From Methanolobus sp. ZRKC5 (GTDB lineage: Archaea; Halobacteriota; Methanosarcinia; Methanosarcinales; Methanosarcinaceae), in contig NZ_CP151792.1 in assembly GCF_038446525.1 (NCBI RefSeq), positions 496,001 to 560,000 on the forward strand: DNA of 64,000 bases, read 5' to 3'. Position numbers and translations under genes: made by a program. Position 1 is the stretch's first letter. Every line of letters begins with the position of its first letter. Shown here piece after piece: positions 52,983-64,000 of this stretch. The notes below the pieces were generated by a model, which saw nothing but the letters and a program-made list of their open reading frames with translations, made no database searches and was not told where the DNA came from.

Positions 52983-53450
52983 ATGCAAAAAAAAATGATT
53001 GTATTCCTTGTAATATTAGTATTGTCACTGGCAGTATCAGGATGTAGCGACAAAGAAGAATCCATTACTATCCATGGTGATGATGGAGAAAAAATCGATA
53101 TAAACTATGCTGAAGGTTCAGAAAATGAAGCTTGTCCGATAGGTACAACCGTGAAAATGACAGATCCTAACACCGGTGAAACTATGACAATGGAAGTTGT
53201 AGGTACTGAGGTTATTGAAGGGATAGAAATGTGTCATACAGTCGCTGAAATAAATGTAGCTTCAGATGATGACATCGCCAGAATGGAGATGTACACTCCT
53301 GTTGACGAGAACGATGAAAGTTTCATCATGACCTACTATGATAAGGACAACAATGTCATGTCTGAAACAAAGATCATTAACGGCAAGATGACTATGACAG
53401 ACGATGAAGGTAACGTTGTCATGGAGATGGATATTCCTGAGGATGAATAA
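52983..53450 (+). CDS. Small acidic lipoprotein
   Basis: 155 residues. Lipoprotein signal with a lipobox AVSGC (Cys21), then an acidic domain rich in Glu, Asp and Met with repeated TMTM/METMTMEV-like strands. No family is recognised. AAAGGAG precedes the start by 6 nt. Confidence 0.8.
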   Translation: MQKKMIVFLVILVLSLAVSGCSDKEESITIHGDDGEKIDINYAEGSENEACPIGTTVKMTDPNTGETMTMEVVGTEVIEGIEMCHTVAEINVASDDDIARMEMYTPVDENDESFIMTYYDKDNNVMSETKIINGKMTMTDDEGNVVMEMDIPEDE

Positions 53451-53475
53451 TCCTCATTTTCTACTTTTTCTTTTT
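53438..53475 (+). terminator. Terminator overlapping the lipoprotein stop codon
   Basis: TGAGGAT (53438-53444) pairs with ATCCTCA (53450-53456) around GAATA, and a T-rich tract follows. The TAA stop codon (53448-53450) lies partly in the loop. Confidence 0.55.
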
Positions 53476-53549
53476 TCTGCTGCCTTTATGGGTTCAATAA
53501 CCCTGTCTTTAATTGGCTTTAAATAGGATAATTACCATCAGTAATACTT

Positions 53550-54107
53550 ATGCAACTTCCATCTCCTGATGAATTAAAACAGAAAAGGACCGACCTTGGT
53601 CTTACACAAAGTGATCTTGCAAAAAGAGCAGGTGTCAGTCAACCACTTATAGCCAGAATAGAAGCAGGAGATGTAGACCCCAGGTTATCGACCCTCAAAA
53701 AGATAATCAACGTATTCAATGATATTGAAAAAGAAGATATCTATCTCAAGGATATAATGAACATGGAGCTAATTTCCGTATCACCTGATGAGAGTATCGA
53801 TGCTGCAGTCCATATTATGGAAAAGTTCAACATATCACAGATACCTGTTATACAGGATGGAATTTCTGTTGGAAGCTTATCCGAAGACATGATCGTCAGG
53901 TCAATGGCTGACAAAAAGACATCAGTTGTATCCAACATGAAGATCGGTGACATAATGGGGGATTCTTTCCCGACGCTATCCCCTAACACGGATGTCAAAA
54001 CGGCATCTTATATGCTGGAGAAATATCCAGCCGTGCTGGTACTGGAAAAGGGTCATGTTGCTGGTGTTGTGACCAAGTACGATATACTAAAATTGCTGAG
54101 TGATTAA
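53550..54107 (+). CDS. HTH-CBS domain transcriptional regulator
   Basis: 185 residues. An N-terminal Xre-type helix-turn-helix (LTQSDLAKRAGVSQPLIARIE, about 18-38) and two CBS domains (about 66-120 and 125-183). CBS pairs sense adenosyl ligands. Standing alone, with the lipoprotein gene upstream and a long spacer downstream. Targets are not evident. Confidence 0.9.
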   Translation: MQLPSPDELKQKRTDLGLTQSDLAKRAGVSQPLIARIEAGDVDPRLSTLKKIINVFNDIEKEDIYLKDIMNMELISVSPDESIDAAVHIMEKFNISQIPVIQDGISVGSLSEDMIVRSMADKKTSVVSNMKIGDIMGDSFPTLSPNTDVKTASYMLEKYPAVLVLEKGHVAGVVTKYDILKLLSD

Positions 54108-54277
54108 AGTTTCAGGATTGAGACTGGCTAATGTTAAATATTAGGGTTGCATAAGAGGCGAAAGTTGCCCTTTCAGGACAATCAAAATGTATATCATGAA
54201 AGTTATATCCCATGGTTGCACAATAAATCGATTAACTAAATCATAATTTACAGGTCAAAAATAATCAGGAGATTAAT

Positions 54278-55910
<1,633 letters not shown>

Positions 55911-55968
55911 TGTCAGATAAAGAAACGATGGAAAATATAAATTAATATAAAAATCTTAAGTGATTGTT

Positions 55969-56373
55969 ATGACCATAAAATTGGGATTTGTAATAGCTGA
56001 ATTTAACAGAGACCTTACATTCCAGATGGAGCTGCTCGGTGAGGAGCATGCGAAATTCCTTGGAGTAGAGGTAGTCGAGAAGATCTTGGTACCAGGAGTA
56101 TATGATATGCCTCTTGCCATCAAAAAACTCTGTGAACGTGATGATATTGATGCTGTAGTTACAATAGGAATTGTCATTGAAGGTGCAACAAAGCACGATG
56201 AGATCGTTGTGCAACAGGCTGCAAGAAAGATCACCGACCTTTCCCTTGAATATAACAAGCCTGTAACTCTGGGAATTGCCGGTCCGGGCATGACCAGGAT
56301 GGAAGCCCACCAGCGTGTGGACTATGCAAAGCGTGCTGTTGAAGCAGCGGTCAAACTTGTACAACGTCTTTGA
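55969..56373 (+). CDS. ribH: 6,7-dimethyl-8-ribityllumazine synthase
   Basis: 134 residues from ATG 55969 (a GTG lies three codons upstream). The fold signature [28 protein letters not shown] and [14 protein letters not shown] with the catalytic His are clear. It makes the substrate for RibC. An AT-rich block (AAATATAAATTAATATAAAA, 55932-55952) upstream may be a promoter of its own. Confidence 0.94.
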   Translation: MTIKLGFVIAEFNRDLTFQMELLGEEHAKFLGVEVVEKILVPGVYDMPLAIKKLCERDDIDAVVTIGIVIEGATKHDEIVVQQAARKITDLSLEYNKPVTLGIAGPGMTRMEAHQRVDYAKRAVEAAVKLVQRL

Positions 56374-56412
56374 TATTAAGAGTACTAAACTGAAAAATGA
56401 TTGGGTATTTAC

Positions 56413-57555
56413 ATGGCATCGTCAAGACTAGAGCGAGTGGAAGAATCGGCAACGATAAAAGCCGCTAATGTTGCCAATAAAATGAGACAGGAAGGTGTAG
56501 ATGTCATAAGTTTCACCCTTGGTGAACCTGATTTCGATACCCCGAAACACATATGTGATGCAGCAGCAGATGCAATGTACAGAGGTGAAACGCATTACTC
56601 GCCATCAGCCGGAATTCCGGAACTAAGGAATGCGATTGCTGAAAAGCTCCGTACAGAGAACAAACTGGATGCAAAGGCTTCGGACATACTTGTTACACCC
56701 GGTGCAAAACAGGCCATTTTTGAGATAATGATGTCAGTACTTGATGATGGTGATGAAACAATTCTTTTTGACCCTGCATGGGTCTCATATGATCCTGCGA
56801 TAAAATTTGCAGGTGCGAATACCACATGGGTGCCTACAGATCCATATGATGGGTTTAAACCTCGTGACCTGGAAGAATATATCACTGACAAAACAAAGCT
56901 TATCGTCGTTAACAGTCCGGGAAATCCTACAGGAGCTGTTTATGATAAACAGACCTTGAAGCATATTTCAGACTTAGCGATCGATAATGATATTCTTGTG
57001 CTCTCAGATGAAATATATGAAAAAATCATCTACGGCAAAGAACATTTCAGCATTGGCTCATTTGAAGGCATGCAGGACAGGACCATCACTGTTAATGGTT
57101 TTTCCAAAGCTTATGCAATGACCGGATGGCGATTAGGTTATGTGTGCGCAAGTCCGGACATCTTCAAAGGCATGTTAAAGATACAATCCCATTCGGTCAG
57201 CAGTGCAACAAGCTTTGTCCAGTATGGTGGTGTCGCAGCCCTTGAAGGTCCACAGGAACCAGTAACTGAAATGGTTGACAGGTTCAAAGCACGAAGGGAT
57301 CTGCTGGTGGACGGTCTAAATGCTATTGGCATCAAGTGCCAGAAACCAGGCGGTGCATTCTACGCTTTTGCAGATGTCAGTGAGTACGGGAACGGTGATA
57401 TCATAACAGGAAAACTCCTTACAAATGCCCACGTTGCCGTCACGCCAGGTTCTGCTTTCGGAGAAAGTGGTAAGGACTTTATAAGAATATCCTATGCTAC
57501 ATCGCTGGAAAGAATACAGGAAGGACTGGAAAGGATCAAAACAGCACTCGTCTGA
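56413..57555 (+). CDS. Class I PLP aminotransferase (aspartate aminotransferase family)
   Basis: 380 residues from the ATG at 56413. Class I motifs: FTLGEPDFDTP, VNSPGNPTGAVYD, the PLP-Lys in VNGFSKAYAMTGWRLGY and FIRISYATS. Aspartate or aromatic amino acids are the usual substrates. It follows ribH by 39 nt on the same strand. The role may be unrelated to riboflavin. Confidence 0.9.
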   Translation: MASSRLERVEESATIKAANVANKMRQEGVDVISFTLGEPDFDTPKHICDAAADAMYRGETHYSPSAGIPELRNAIAEKLRTENKLDAKASDILVTPGAKQAIFEIMMSVLDDGDETILFDPAWVSYDPAIKFAGANTTWVPTDPYDGFKPRDLEEYITDKTKLIVVNSPGNPTGAVYDKQTLKHISDLAIDNDILVLSDEIYEKIIYGKEHFSIGSFEGMQDRTITVNGFSKAYAMTGWRLGYVCASPDIFKGMLKIQSHSVSSATSFVQYGGVAALEGPQEPVTEMVDRFKARRDLLVDGLNAIGIKCQKPGGAFYAFADVSEYGNGDIITGKLLTNAHVAVTPGSAFGESGKDFIRISYATSLERIQEGLERIKTALV

Positions 57556-57582
57556 ATTTTCCTTTTCCCTTTTACTTTTTTA
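57556..57582 (+). terminator. U-rich transcription end between convergent genes
   Basis: The stretch TTTTCCTTTTCCC followed by TTTTACTTTTTTAG lies right after the aminotransferase stop codon and before the convergent ribL gene. Pyrimidine-rich tracts of this kind serve as archaeal terminators cut by aCPSF1. Confidence 0.45.
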
Positions 57583-57600
57583 GTATGTATTAGAATTGTT

Positions 57601-58020
57601 TTACTTATAGCGCTCAAGCACTTTTTTGATGATTCTGCCAGTGCTGCAAAGAGAACAGGTCAATGACTGTTCCACTCTTATTACCTTACAGTTAAAACCC
57701 TTTTCATGCAACTGTTTTTCAAGTTTTTCAGTATCGAAACCCTGATCATATCCAAGTACTATGATATCAGGCTTTATTTCCTTTATAGGATCAAAAATAT
57801 CAGAATCGCTTCCAAGAATAGCTTTATCGACTATTTTCAGGGAATTGACCATTTCCACCCTTTGCTCATCTGGAACTATGGGTTTTGGTTTGTGCTTTAT
57901 CATGGATTCCCTGGCAACTATCACATAAAGCTCATCACCCATTCTTTTAGCTTCGCTAAGGTAAAGAATGTGTCCCGGATGAAGCAGATCGAAAGTTCCT
58001 GTTGCAAGTACTCTTACCAA
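57601..58020 (-). CDS. ribL: Archaeal FAD synthetase (cytidylyltransferase-like)
   Basis: 139 residues. GTFDLLHPGHILYL (8-21) holds the HxGH site and the C-terminal CSLCSTGRIIKKVL contains the conserved cysteines of archaeal RibL. It adenylates FMN to FAD. It lies convergent to the ribC-ribH group, placing three steps of flavin synthesis within 3 kb. Confidence 0.93.
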   Translation of the reverse strand: MVRVLATGTFDLLHPGHILYLSEAKRMGDELYVIVARESMIKHKPKPIVPDEQRVEMVNSLKIVDKAILGSDSDIFDPIKEIKPDIIVLGYDQGFDTEKLEKQLHEKGFNCKVIRVEQSLTCSLCSTGRIIKKVLERYK

Positions 58021-59464
58021 AAAACATCACCTGTATGCTGTTCCTTATAAACAAGCATCCATTATAAAGATAGCTCAAGAATTACAACACAAAAATAACA
58101 ACATACATTTATAAATTTTGATGCATACAATAAGTCTCATTTATATATACGATTATATAGTAATACAACTAATATAACAAGTACAACTTAAACATCAAAA
58201 GTAGATACCTGATTCATGGAGTACTATAGCATGACATTCACCTTCTGGAGAAGAATAGCCCAGGAAAATGAACTTAGAAAAGAGATTGCAAAAAGAAAAG
58301 ATGCAGAAGAGAAATTACTACGTAGCGAGGAAAAATTCTCAAAAATAGCCACCTCAGCCAATGATGCAATAATAGTTGTCAACAATGAAAGCAAGGTTAT
58401 TTTCTGGAATGGTGCTGCAACAAAGATATTTGGATATTCTGAAGATGAGGTGCTAGGTAAAGCAGTACACAGTTTGATTGCACCTGAAAAGTATCGTAAT
58501 GCGTATTCGAACGGTTTCATAAAATTCACAGAAAGCGACTCTGGAAGGGTAATAGGCAACACTCTTGAGCTTGAGGGAAAACGAAAAGATGGGACAGAAT
58601 TCCCAATTGAACTTTCGTTATCCTCAATGCAGCTCTCCGATGGAACATGGAATGCATCAGCTATTATTCGTGATATTACCGAGCGCAAACGCCTTGATAC
58701 AATGGAGCATGATCTTCTGGAAAGACTGACAACTATAATAAATAATATCAATAGCGGGATAATGCTAATTGACAGTGCGAATAAAGTTATAGTTGATGTA
58801 AATCCTGTGGCAGCAAAAATGATAGGCCTTCCCCGGGAATCGATAATAGGGAATACGTGTCACAAATTTGTATGCCCTGCACACGAAAAACAATGTCCCA
58901 TCATAGATCTGAGACAAACTGTAGATCGGTCTGAGAAATTCCTTTTAGACAAAAATGGGAAGGAAATACCCGTAATAAAATCAGTAGTCACTGTAAAACT
59001 AAAAGGAAAAGAGTACCTTGTTGAGAGTTTCTATGATATTTCCAACAGAATCAAAATAGAAGAAGCACTTATTAAAGCAAAACTCGCTGCTGAGGCCTCC
59101 GATATGGCAAAAAGTGAATTCCTTACGAATATGAGCCATGAACTTCGCACACCCCTAAATTCCATCATTGGATTTTCAGATATGTTGCTTTATAACGAAA
59201 ACGATATTTTTAGCGATAAGCAGAAAAAGTACCTTTCAAATATATCCAACAGTGGAAAACATCTACTAGAAGTCATAAATGATATTCTTGACCTTTCCAG
59301 GATAGAAGCTGGAAAAATGGACCTTGTAACAGAAGAGGTAAATGTATTTGATGTATTTAATGAACTAAAGAGAACGGTATCAACCCTTGTAATAACGAAA
59401 GATATTTCCCTTGAATTTGACATTGACAATGATATCGCAACTATAACGGTTGACAGGATCAAGT

Positions 59465-60543
59465 TATAGTTATTAACTAAACATTTATTACTTAAGAGAT
59501 ACAACTATTTTTCATGGCTAAACCAGAACAAATTCTGATAGAGCATCATCTTTCATTAGAGGAATTGCTTAAACATATTAAGTCGTTAGAGAAAGATACA
59601 AGAGTTCTACAACGTTTGTATTTTGTTAAACACCGTTATGAAGGTGCTTCAGTTAATGAAGCGGCTAAACTTGTAGGGATATCAAAACCCGTTGCATATC
59701 AATGGCAAGAACGGTGGAATCAAGACGGATATAAAGGTTTGAAACCCAGGTTTTCAGGAGGTTGCCCTTCAAAACTCACTAATGACCAAAAAGAAAAACT
59801 AAAGACCATGTTACATGAGCGTGATGACTGGTCAACAAAAGCAGTTCAGGAACTCATATATAATGAGTTTAAAGTTCAATACACCATTAAGCAAATATTA
59901 GTCATCTTGAAAAAGTTTGGCATGCATCATGGCAAACCCTATACACATGATCATCGAAGACCAGAAGACGCAGAAGACCGTTTAAAAAAAACTTACCATT
60001 AATCGATGATGGTTGCGTTATCGGCTTTCTTGATGAATCATCTCCACAAACAACATCAAATACAGTTCGTTTATGGTCTTTCAATAAACCTGTTATCTTC
60101 AAAAACACAACCAGGCTAAAAGCAAACTCCTTCGGGTTTTATGCATTGAATGGTAATTCAGTTATAAATTTTAAGGAACATTCAACCAAAGAAGATGTAT
60201 GTTCATTTCTGTCAACTGTAAAAAACAGTAACATAGGAAAAAGAATTGTAATCATTCTCGACAATTTTAGATCACATCGAGCAAAAGATACATTGGATTT
60301 TGCACAGGCAAATGACATCGAATTGGTCTATTTACCTCCATATTCGCCAGACTTGAATCCAATAGAATTCATCTGGAAGAGCGTCAAAAGAATAATTTCT
60401 TGTAATTTTGTGAAAGATCTTGACCATATGAAAAATCTGATTGCTGAGACGTTTATTAGTTGTTCATCAAAGATTAGTTTCGCAAGAAAATGGATTGATA
60501 AGTTTCTGAAAAATAAGTTATGAATATTAAGTGAACAACTATA
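59465..60543 (+). mobile_element. IS630-family element, copy 2, inside the histidine kinase gene
   Basis: The element spans 59467-60541 (1075 bp) between TA duplicates (59465-59466, 60542-60543). It is in the same orientation as the host gene. Except for a base near the right end it equals copy 1. The TA is part of a TTA Leu codon of the kinase. Confidence 0.95.
59514..60523 (+). CDS. IS630 transposase, copy 2, made by -1 frameshift
   Basis: Frames 59514-60002 and an overlapping -1 frame to 60523, joined at the slippery run A-AAA-AAA (59984-59990). Both protein parts are identical with those of copy 1, including HTH and DDE motifs. The retention of the same slippery run and frame arrangement supports programmed frameshifting. 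Confidence 0.88.
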
Positions 60544-60903
60544 AAACAAATACTCTATAATCTGATAGGCAATGCAATTAAATTTACCACGGAAGGTGGT
60601 TATATCCACGTGTATGCAAAAAAGGTTCTAAACAATATAGAGATTGAGGTAAAGGACTCGGGAATAGGCATACATCCGGATGATCAGAAAGACCTGTTTG
60701 AACCTTTCACACAAGTAGACTCAGCACTTACCAGAAATTATGACGGTTCAGGACTAGGTCTCGCAATTGTCAAGAAATATGTTGAAATGCACAGAGGAAG
60801 CATTCGAGTTGAGAGTGAAACCGGTAAGGGTTCATCATTTGTATTCGAAATACCTCTGTAAAACCTGCCTTAATTCCGAAGTGTGCCAGAAGGCATCTAT
60901 ACC

Positions 60904-61140
60904 TTATTTTTTAATTGTTCCAACTACAGAGTAATTATCCAGTGCATCAGTCTCATGGGGAGCTTCCATGTCCAGAGATTCAGTAAGATCATTTCCTGCT
61001 TCATGCAAACCCATATGTTCTCCATCGTCCCAGAAGTCACTACCACTTACATCATAGACTTTACCGTCGTAGACAACATATGTTTTTTCGCCATCTTTAC
61101 CATTGTACTTTGCAACTTCTTCCAATGTGAATTCCTGCAT
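60904..61140 (-). CDS. Cytochrome b5-like heme/steroid-binding domain protein
   Basis: 78 residues, a single domain. The fold start FTLEEVAKYNGKDG, VYDGKVYDVS and the GEHMGLHEAGNDLT region with heme-ligand-like His, plus APHETDAL, follow the cytochrome b5 pattern. No signal peptide, so it is cytoplasmic. Whether it binds heme is uncertain; in many prokaryotes related domains bind other ligands. Confidence 0.82.
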   Translation of the reverse strand: MQEFTLEEVAKYNGKDGEKTYVVYDGKVYDVSGSDFWDDGEHMGLHEAGNDLTESLDMEAPHETDALDNYSVVGTIKK

Positions 61141-61230
61141 ATCATCACCACTTATACATTTAATTTTAAACTTATATGCTTTTGGGTCTTGCTTTCATAT
61201 TCCATTGATTTAAAATGACCGACAAATTGT

Positions 61231-61857
61231 TTAATGTTTTATAATACATCCCCCATCAGTACCCATTTTTTCGAAATATTGTTGATGGTATTCCTCTGCA
61301 CGATAAAATACTCCTGCAGGTAGTATCTGGGTTACAATCTCCCCATTATATTCTCCGGACTTTTCCAGATGCATCTTTGATGCTATAGCAACATTCCTCT
61401 GTTCAGCATTATGATAAAATATAGCAGAACGATATTGTGTACCGACGTCAGGCCCCTGTTTATTAAGAGTCGTGGGATCATGCAACGCCCAGAAAAGTTC
61501 CAATAACTTTTCGTAAGATACAACAGAAGGATTAAAAACAACTTCTACAGCTTCAGCATGACCAGTTGCTCCTGTACATACTCCTTTGTACGTTGGATTT
61601 TCTGTAGTTCCACCGGTGTAACCCACCTGAGTGAAGCCCACACCCTTTACTTTTCTAAATGTCGATTCCACACCCCAGAAACAACCTGCTGCAAACGTTG
61701 CTATTTCGTAGCCTTCATTAAGTAATTCTTCCCTTGATTCCATCGCATCACCTATAGAACTGGCAGACACTATCTTTGGTAAGTCACATGATATGCCTGC
61801 ATAAACAAAAGTCAGTAAAAACAATATTAATATAGTTCTGGTTTTTACATCCTGCAT
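61231..61857 (-). CDS. msrA: Peptide methionine sulfoxide reductase MsrA, probably exported lipoprotein
   Basis: 208 residues from ATG 61857, which has GGGGCAGG upstream; the frame is open to an ATG at 61932. The start [20 protein letters not shown] followed by GISC is a lipoprotein-type signal. The catalytic GCFWG motif lies in the first third and the region GYTGG and HAEAVEV is conserved; GGCIIKH ends the protein. It reduces oxidised methionine. An extracytoplasmic location is inferred from the signal. Confidence 0.88.
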   Translation of the reverse strand: MQDVKTRTILILFLLTFVYAGISCDLPKIVSASSIGDAMESREELLNEGYEIATFAAGCFWGVESTFRKVKGVGFTQVGYTGGTTENPTYKGVCTGATGHAEAVEVVFNPSVVSYEKLLELFWALHDPTTLNKQGPDVGTQYRSAIFYHNAEQRNVAIASKMHLEKSGEYNGEIVTQILPAGVFYRAEEYHQQYFEKMGTDGGCIIKH

Positions 61858-61952
61858 TAGCGATAAAGACCTGCCCCTGTTAAAAACTGGGATTCCATAC
61901 GGTATAAATCTTTCTACTACAGAATAACTCACTAAAAATTAGAAAGTATCTA

Positions 61953-62750
61953 CTAGCAACCAACTACCTCTTTTTTGATAGATTCATAACAGTTCTCAAA
62001 TATGTTCTGGCAACCTTCTACTTCCAGAACCTCAAAGTCAAATATCTCTGCAAATTCAGCCACTTTTTCATCAAAATTATCTGTATGTAATAATCCAGTT
62101 CTGATCTTGGCAACCCGCTTGTATCCAGTAATTTCATTGACCTTTCGAAGCATCTTAATCGTTTTTTCAGGCTTTTCTGGATCAACTCTCATAATCTCCC
62201 TCCAGGTGTGTGCAAACATGGGTGTAAACAGAAATGTTCCCTTATCACTGAACTTCTTGAGAGTCGAAAGATATTCACTACAGCCACCCAGAGTAGCACC
62301 TACACAATCATCAACTGTCCGTGTGTCATCCTGAAGTATTCTCACAGGACATGATTTTTCAAGATGCTCGAAATCTGTTTTAATCTTATCGAATACGTTT
62401 CCACAAAGTCCGTAAAAGAGGAGAATGCCGCTGGAATACTTACTTAGCTTTTCAAGTAATTTGTACACTTCTGTTTTAAGTGTTTTAGGAAGCTCATGCA
62501 ATGCAAGCTCAACCATGTACACCATTACAGTATAGCTATGAGGATCATTCTTGTAAGCTTCAGTATCCACCGGAAGTTTGTCGGGAGATAGGAGCTGATA
62601 GCTGAGACCTACCTTTTGTAGTTTGGAAGTGAAATCATCCTCCTGCCCATTGGCAACAACCAGTATGTCATCTACTGAAGAATCATTTTCCAGGATGTGA
62701 ACAACTTCGTCTTGTAGGATCTTACATGATAGTATTGTCAACAATGGCAT
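61953..62750 (-). CDS. DUF1638 family protein
   Basis: 265 residues, cytoplasmic. Features of DUF1638: the start LLTILSCKILQDEVVHIL, LFYGLCGNVF, DDCVGATLGG and a Cys-containing end (VEGCQNIFENC). In methylotrophic methanogens members are often found near methyltransferase genes; the role is not established. It lies between MsrA and the 51-residue membrane protein. Confidence 0.85.
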   Translation of the reverse strand: MPLLTILSCKILQDEVVHILENDSSVDDILVVANGQEDDFTSKLQKVGLSYQLLSPDKLPVDTEAYKNDPHSYTVMVYMVELALHELPKTLKTEVYKLLEKLSKYSSGILLFYGLCGNVFDKIKTDFEHLEKSCPVRILQDDTRTVDDCVGATLGGCSEYLSTLKKFSDKGTFLFTPMFAHTWREIMRVDPEKPEKTIKMLRKVNEITGYKRVAKIRTGLLHTDNFDEKVAEFAEIFDFEVLEVEGCQNIFENCYESIKKEVVGC

Positions 62751-62791
62751 ATTATTACCTTATTCACTATTTGCTATTCATTCTTTTGCAT

Positions 62792-62947
62792 TTACAGATA
62801 AACAAAACTTACCGCAAAAGCCGCGACTCCGGAAGGTATCCCAACAAACAGCGAAAAGAAGATCTTATCCTGCAGGACCTGGGTAACAAGTACAGTTACC
62901 AATATGAAAATAACAAGACTTATTATCACGATCTTTGCAATTTGCAT
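62792..62947 (-). CDS. 51-residue membrane protein
   Basis: Reads MQIAKIVIISLVIFILVTVL, then TQVLQDKIFFSLFVGIPSG and VAAFAVSFVYL. Two membrane helices with a DK-containing turn. It lies 41 nt upstream of the DUF1638 start on the same strand. The ribosome site is weak (GTGGGATC). The FFSLFVGIPxG pattern occurs in small membrane proteins of methanogens from memory, so I consider it real. Confidence 0.65.
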   Translation of the reverse strand: MQIAKIVIISLVIFILVTVLVTQVLQDKIFFSLFVGIPSGVAAFAVSFVYL

Positions 62948-63073
62948 CTGTTGATCCCACACGAACTATTTACACTGGTTTATTAAAAATAGTAGCATTC
63001 TAATAGAATGAGAAGTTGACGCTCTTTAAAAGTACATTTGTTATATAATTTGCAAAAACTCGAAGGTGAGAAC

Positions 63074-63574
63074 GTGGAAAACGACTCTATGGAAAATAAA
63101 CTAATTATCCGGCAGACAAATGAACGTGATATTCCCCTCATTATGGACTTTGTACGGTCACTTGCTGAATTTGAAGGTCTCGGAGAACATGTCCTTTCGA
63201 CGGAAGAAAGTCTTCATACTGCCCTGTTTGGAAAAAGACCGTATGCTGAGGCGATAATAGCTGAGCTTAACGACAAACCTGCAGGCTTCATTATATTCTT
63301 CCATAATTTCTCTTCCTTTGTTGGTAAACCCGGTTTGTATATCGAAGACATATTTGTCTATCCAAAATTCCGCAGTATGGGTGTTGGAAAAGCACTTGTG
63401 CTCCGTTGCGGACAAATTGCAGAAAAACGTAACTGCGGAAGAATAGAGTGGAGTATGCTCGACTGGAATCCTGCAAAAGAGTTCTATGAACACTTTGGTG
63501 CTAAAGTCCAGAAAGAGTGGATCATATACAGGTTGGACGAGCAGGGCATAAAAGACCTTGCAGGAAAGAAGTAA
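63074..63574 (+). CDS. GNAT-family N-acetyltransferase
   Basis: 166 residues from the GTG at 63074, which has AAGGTGAG just upstream; the frame is open further to a TTG at 63038. The acetyl-CoA binding motif is in YPKFRSMGVGKALVLRC (RxxGxGK) and the family end RIEWSMLDWNPAKEFYEHFGA. It resembles diamine or thialysine N-acetyltransferases. Substrate not determined. Confidence 0.9.
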   Translation: MENDSMENKLIIRQTNERDIPLIMDFVRSLAEFEGLGEHVLSTEESLHTALFGKRPYAEAIIAELNDKPAGFIIFFHNFSSFVGKPGLYIEDIFVYPKFRSMGVGKALVLRCGQIAEKRNCGRIEWSMLDWNPAKEFYEHFGAKVQKEWIIYRLDEQGIKDLAGKK

Positions 63575-63638
63575 ACGAATTACTTCAATATCCTGCCATC
63601 ATTTTTCAATTATAGGACATTGCTTTTTGTCATGTGAC

Positions 63639-64000
63639 CTATAGTATTTTGCTGAGGAAGGATTGTGTCCGCTCATGCTGGGCATTGGAGAATATTTCAT
63701 CAGGCGTTCCCCGTTCAACTATCATTCCATCATCCATGAAAAGAACTCGGTCACCAACTTCCCTTGCAAATCCCATTTCATGAGTGACAACCACCATTGT
63801 CATGCCTGCCTGTGCCAGATCTTTCATAACACCAAGAACCTCTCCCACCATCTCCGGATCGAGTGCTGATGTTGGTTCATCAAAGAGCATAAGCTTTGGA
63901 TGCATGGCAAGAGCCCTTGCAATTGCAACCCTTTGTTTCTGCCCTCCTGAAAGAGCTGATGGATACACATCTGCCTTGTCTTCAAGACCCACTTTCTTCA
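63639..64000 (-). CDS. glnQ: Polar amino acid ABC transporter ATPase (partial, C-terminal part)
   Basis: The reading frame enters from the right edge and ends at 63639. It carries the signature [16 protein letters not shown], Walker [14 protein letters not shown], the switch His in [12 protein letters not shown], and the tail [17 protein letters not shown], typical of GlnQ/HisP-type ATPases. The Walker A motif would lie beyond the window. It powers amino acid uptake with a permease and a binding protein not seen here. Confidence 0.93.
   Translation of the reverse strand, partial: KKVGLEDKADVYPSALSGGQKQRVAIARALAMHPKLMLFDEPTSALDPEMVGEVLGVMKDLAQAGMTMVVVTHEMGFAREVGDRVLFMDDGMIVERGTPDEIFSNAQHERTQSFLSKIL

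Larger units (their letters stand above)
58216..60861 (+). pseudogene. PAS-PAS sensor histidine kinase, split by an IS630 element
   Basis: Removing 59467-60543 joins 58216-59466 to 60544-60861 and restores one frame of 522 residues across RIKLKQILYNLIGNAIKFT, the N box. The domains are a basic N-terminal coiled coil (10-40), PAS 1 (about 40-155), PAS 2 with CPAHEKQCPI (165-275), HisKA with H308 in MSHELRTP, then the ATPase domain with DSGIGI and DGSGLGLAIVKK. No membrane segment is seen, so it is a cytoplasmic kinase. In the present state the front part ends right at the element and lacks the ATP-binding domain, so it should be inactive. Confidence 0.92.

Noticed and set aside
62726-62986. 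86-residue plus-strand open frame
   Set aside because: It is opposite a better supported 51-residue membrane protein gene (62792-62947) and the start of the DUF1638 gene, and looks low in complexity.

Overview
The window looks like chromosome of a methanogenic archaeon of the Methanosarcinales, probably a Methanolobus/Methanococcoides-like member of the Methanosarcinaceae. The grounds are a complete acetyl-CoA decarbonylase/synthase operon (cdhA-cdhB-cdhC-cooC-cdhD-cdhE), archaeal information-processing genes (TFE, Nmd3, proteasome beta, aCPSF1), archaeal riboflavin and FAD enzymes, AksA of coenzyme B synthesis, PGF/PEF-type surface sorting tails, TATA-box promoters and an AT-rich genome. The genus is inferred; no rRNA or tRNA gene was seen.

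Layout. 1-7.0 kb, minus strand: an exported cohesin/dockerin locus. It holds a protein with tandem cohesin-like domains (cut by the left edge), a 1189-residue duplicated exported protein ending in a type I dockerin, a small four-helix membrane protein, and a cohesin protein with a probable C-terminal PGF-type anchor. 7.9-9.2 kb: small membrane protein and Sua5. 9.2-9.6 kb: a gene-free stretch with a hairpin, a C-rich loop (G-quadruplex motif on the other strand) and a TATA box, a candidate small RNA. 9.6-15.5 kb: seven-gene Mrp Na+/H+ antiporter operon with 4-nt overlaps. 15.6-18.9 kb: an IS5-like element whose transposase gene is split by a group II intron with its own reverse transcriptase. 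18.9-23.5 kb: membrane protein, IS66-type element, clipped zinc-ribbon gene, HAD phosphatase, HEAT-repeat lipoprotein. 23.5-30.8 kb, minus: aCPSF1, psmB, HD protein, TFE, ATP-grasp protein, Nmd3, DUF362 ferredoxin protein. 31.0-32.0 kb: three tiny genes, two cysteine-rich, and an orphan gene. 32.1-40.0 kb: ACDS operon. 40.4-48.3 kb: AN1-rhomboid, NYN protein, AksA, NAD kinase, inositol/fructose phosphatase, archaeal GAPDH, CooT, DUF89, VIT-like protein. 48.4-51.2 kb: IS630 and IS66 elements side by side. 51.2-58.0 kb: PEF-CTERM protein, Ca2+/Na+ exchanger, lipoprotein, HTH-CBS regulator, aminotransferases, and ribC, ribH and ribL. 58.2-60.9 kb: a sensor histidine kinase gene cut in two by a second IS630 copy. 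60.9-64 kb: cytochrome-b5-like protein, exported MsrA, DUF1638 protein, a 51-residue membrane protein, GNAT acetyltransferase and the end of an amino-acid ABC-transporter ATPase gene.

How it fits together. ACDS makes or cleaves acetyl-CoA; Mrp would use or maintain ion gradients linked to methanogenesis; GAPDH, the phosphatase and NAD kinase serve gluconeogenesis and NADP supply. The most unusual system is the cohesin/dockerin set, which could assemble a multi-protein complex on the cell surface. The mobile elements are recent: the two IS66 copies and the two IS630 copies are almost identical, target duplications are intact, and the interrupted genes can be rebuilt to the base.
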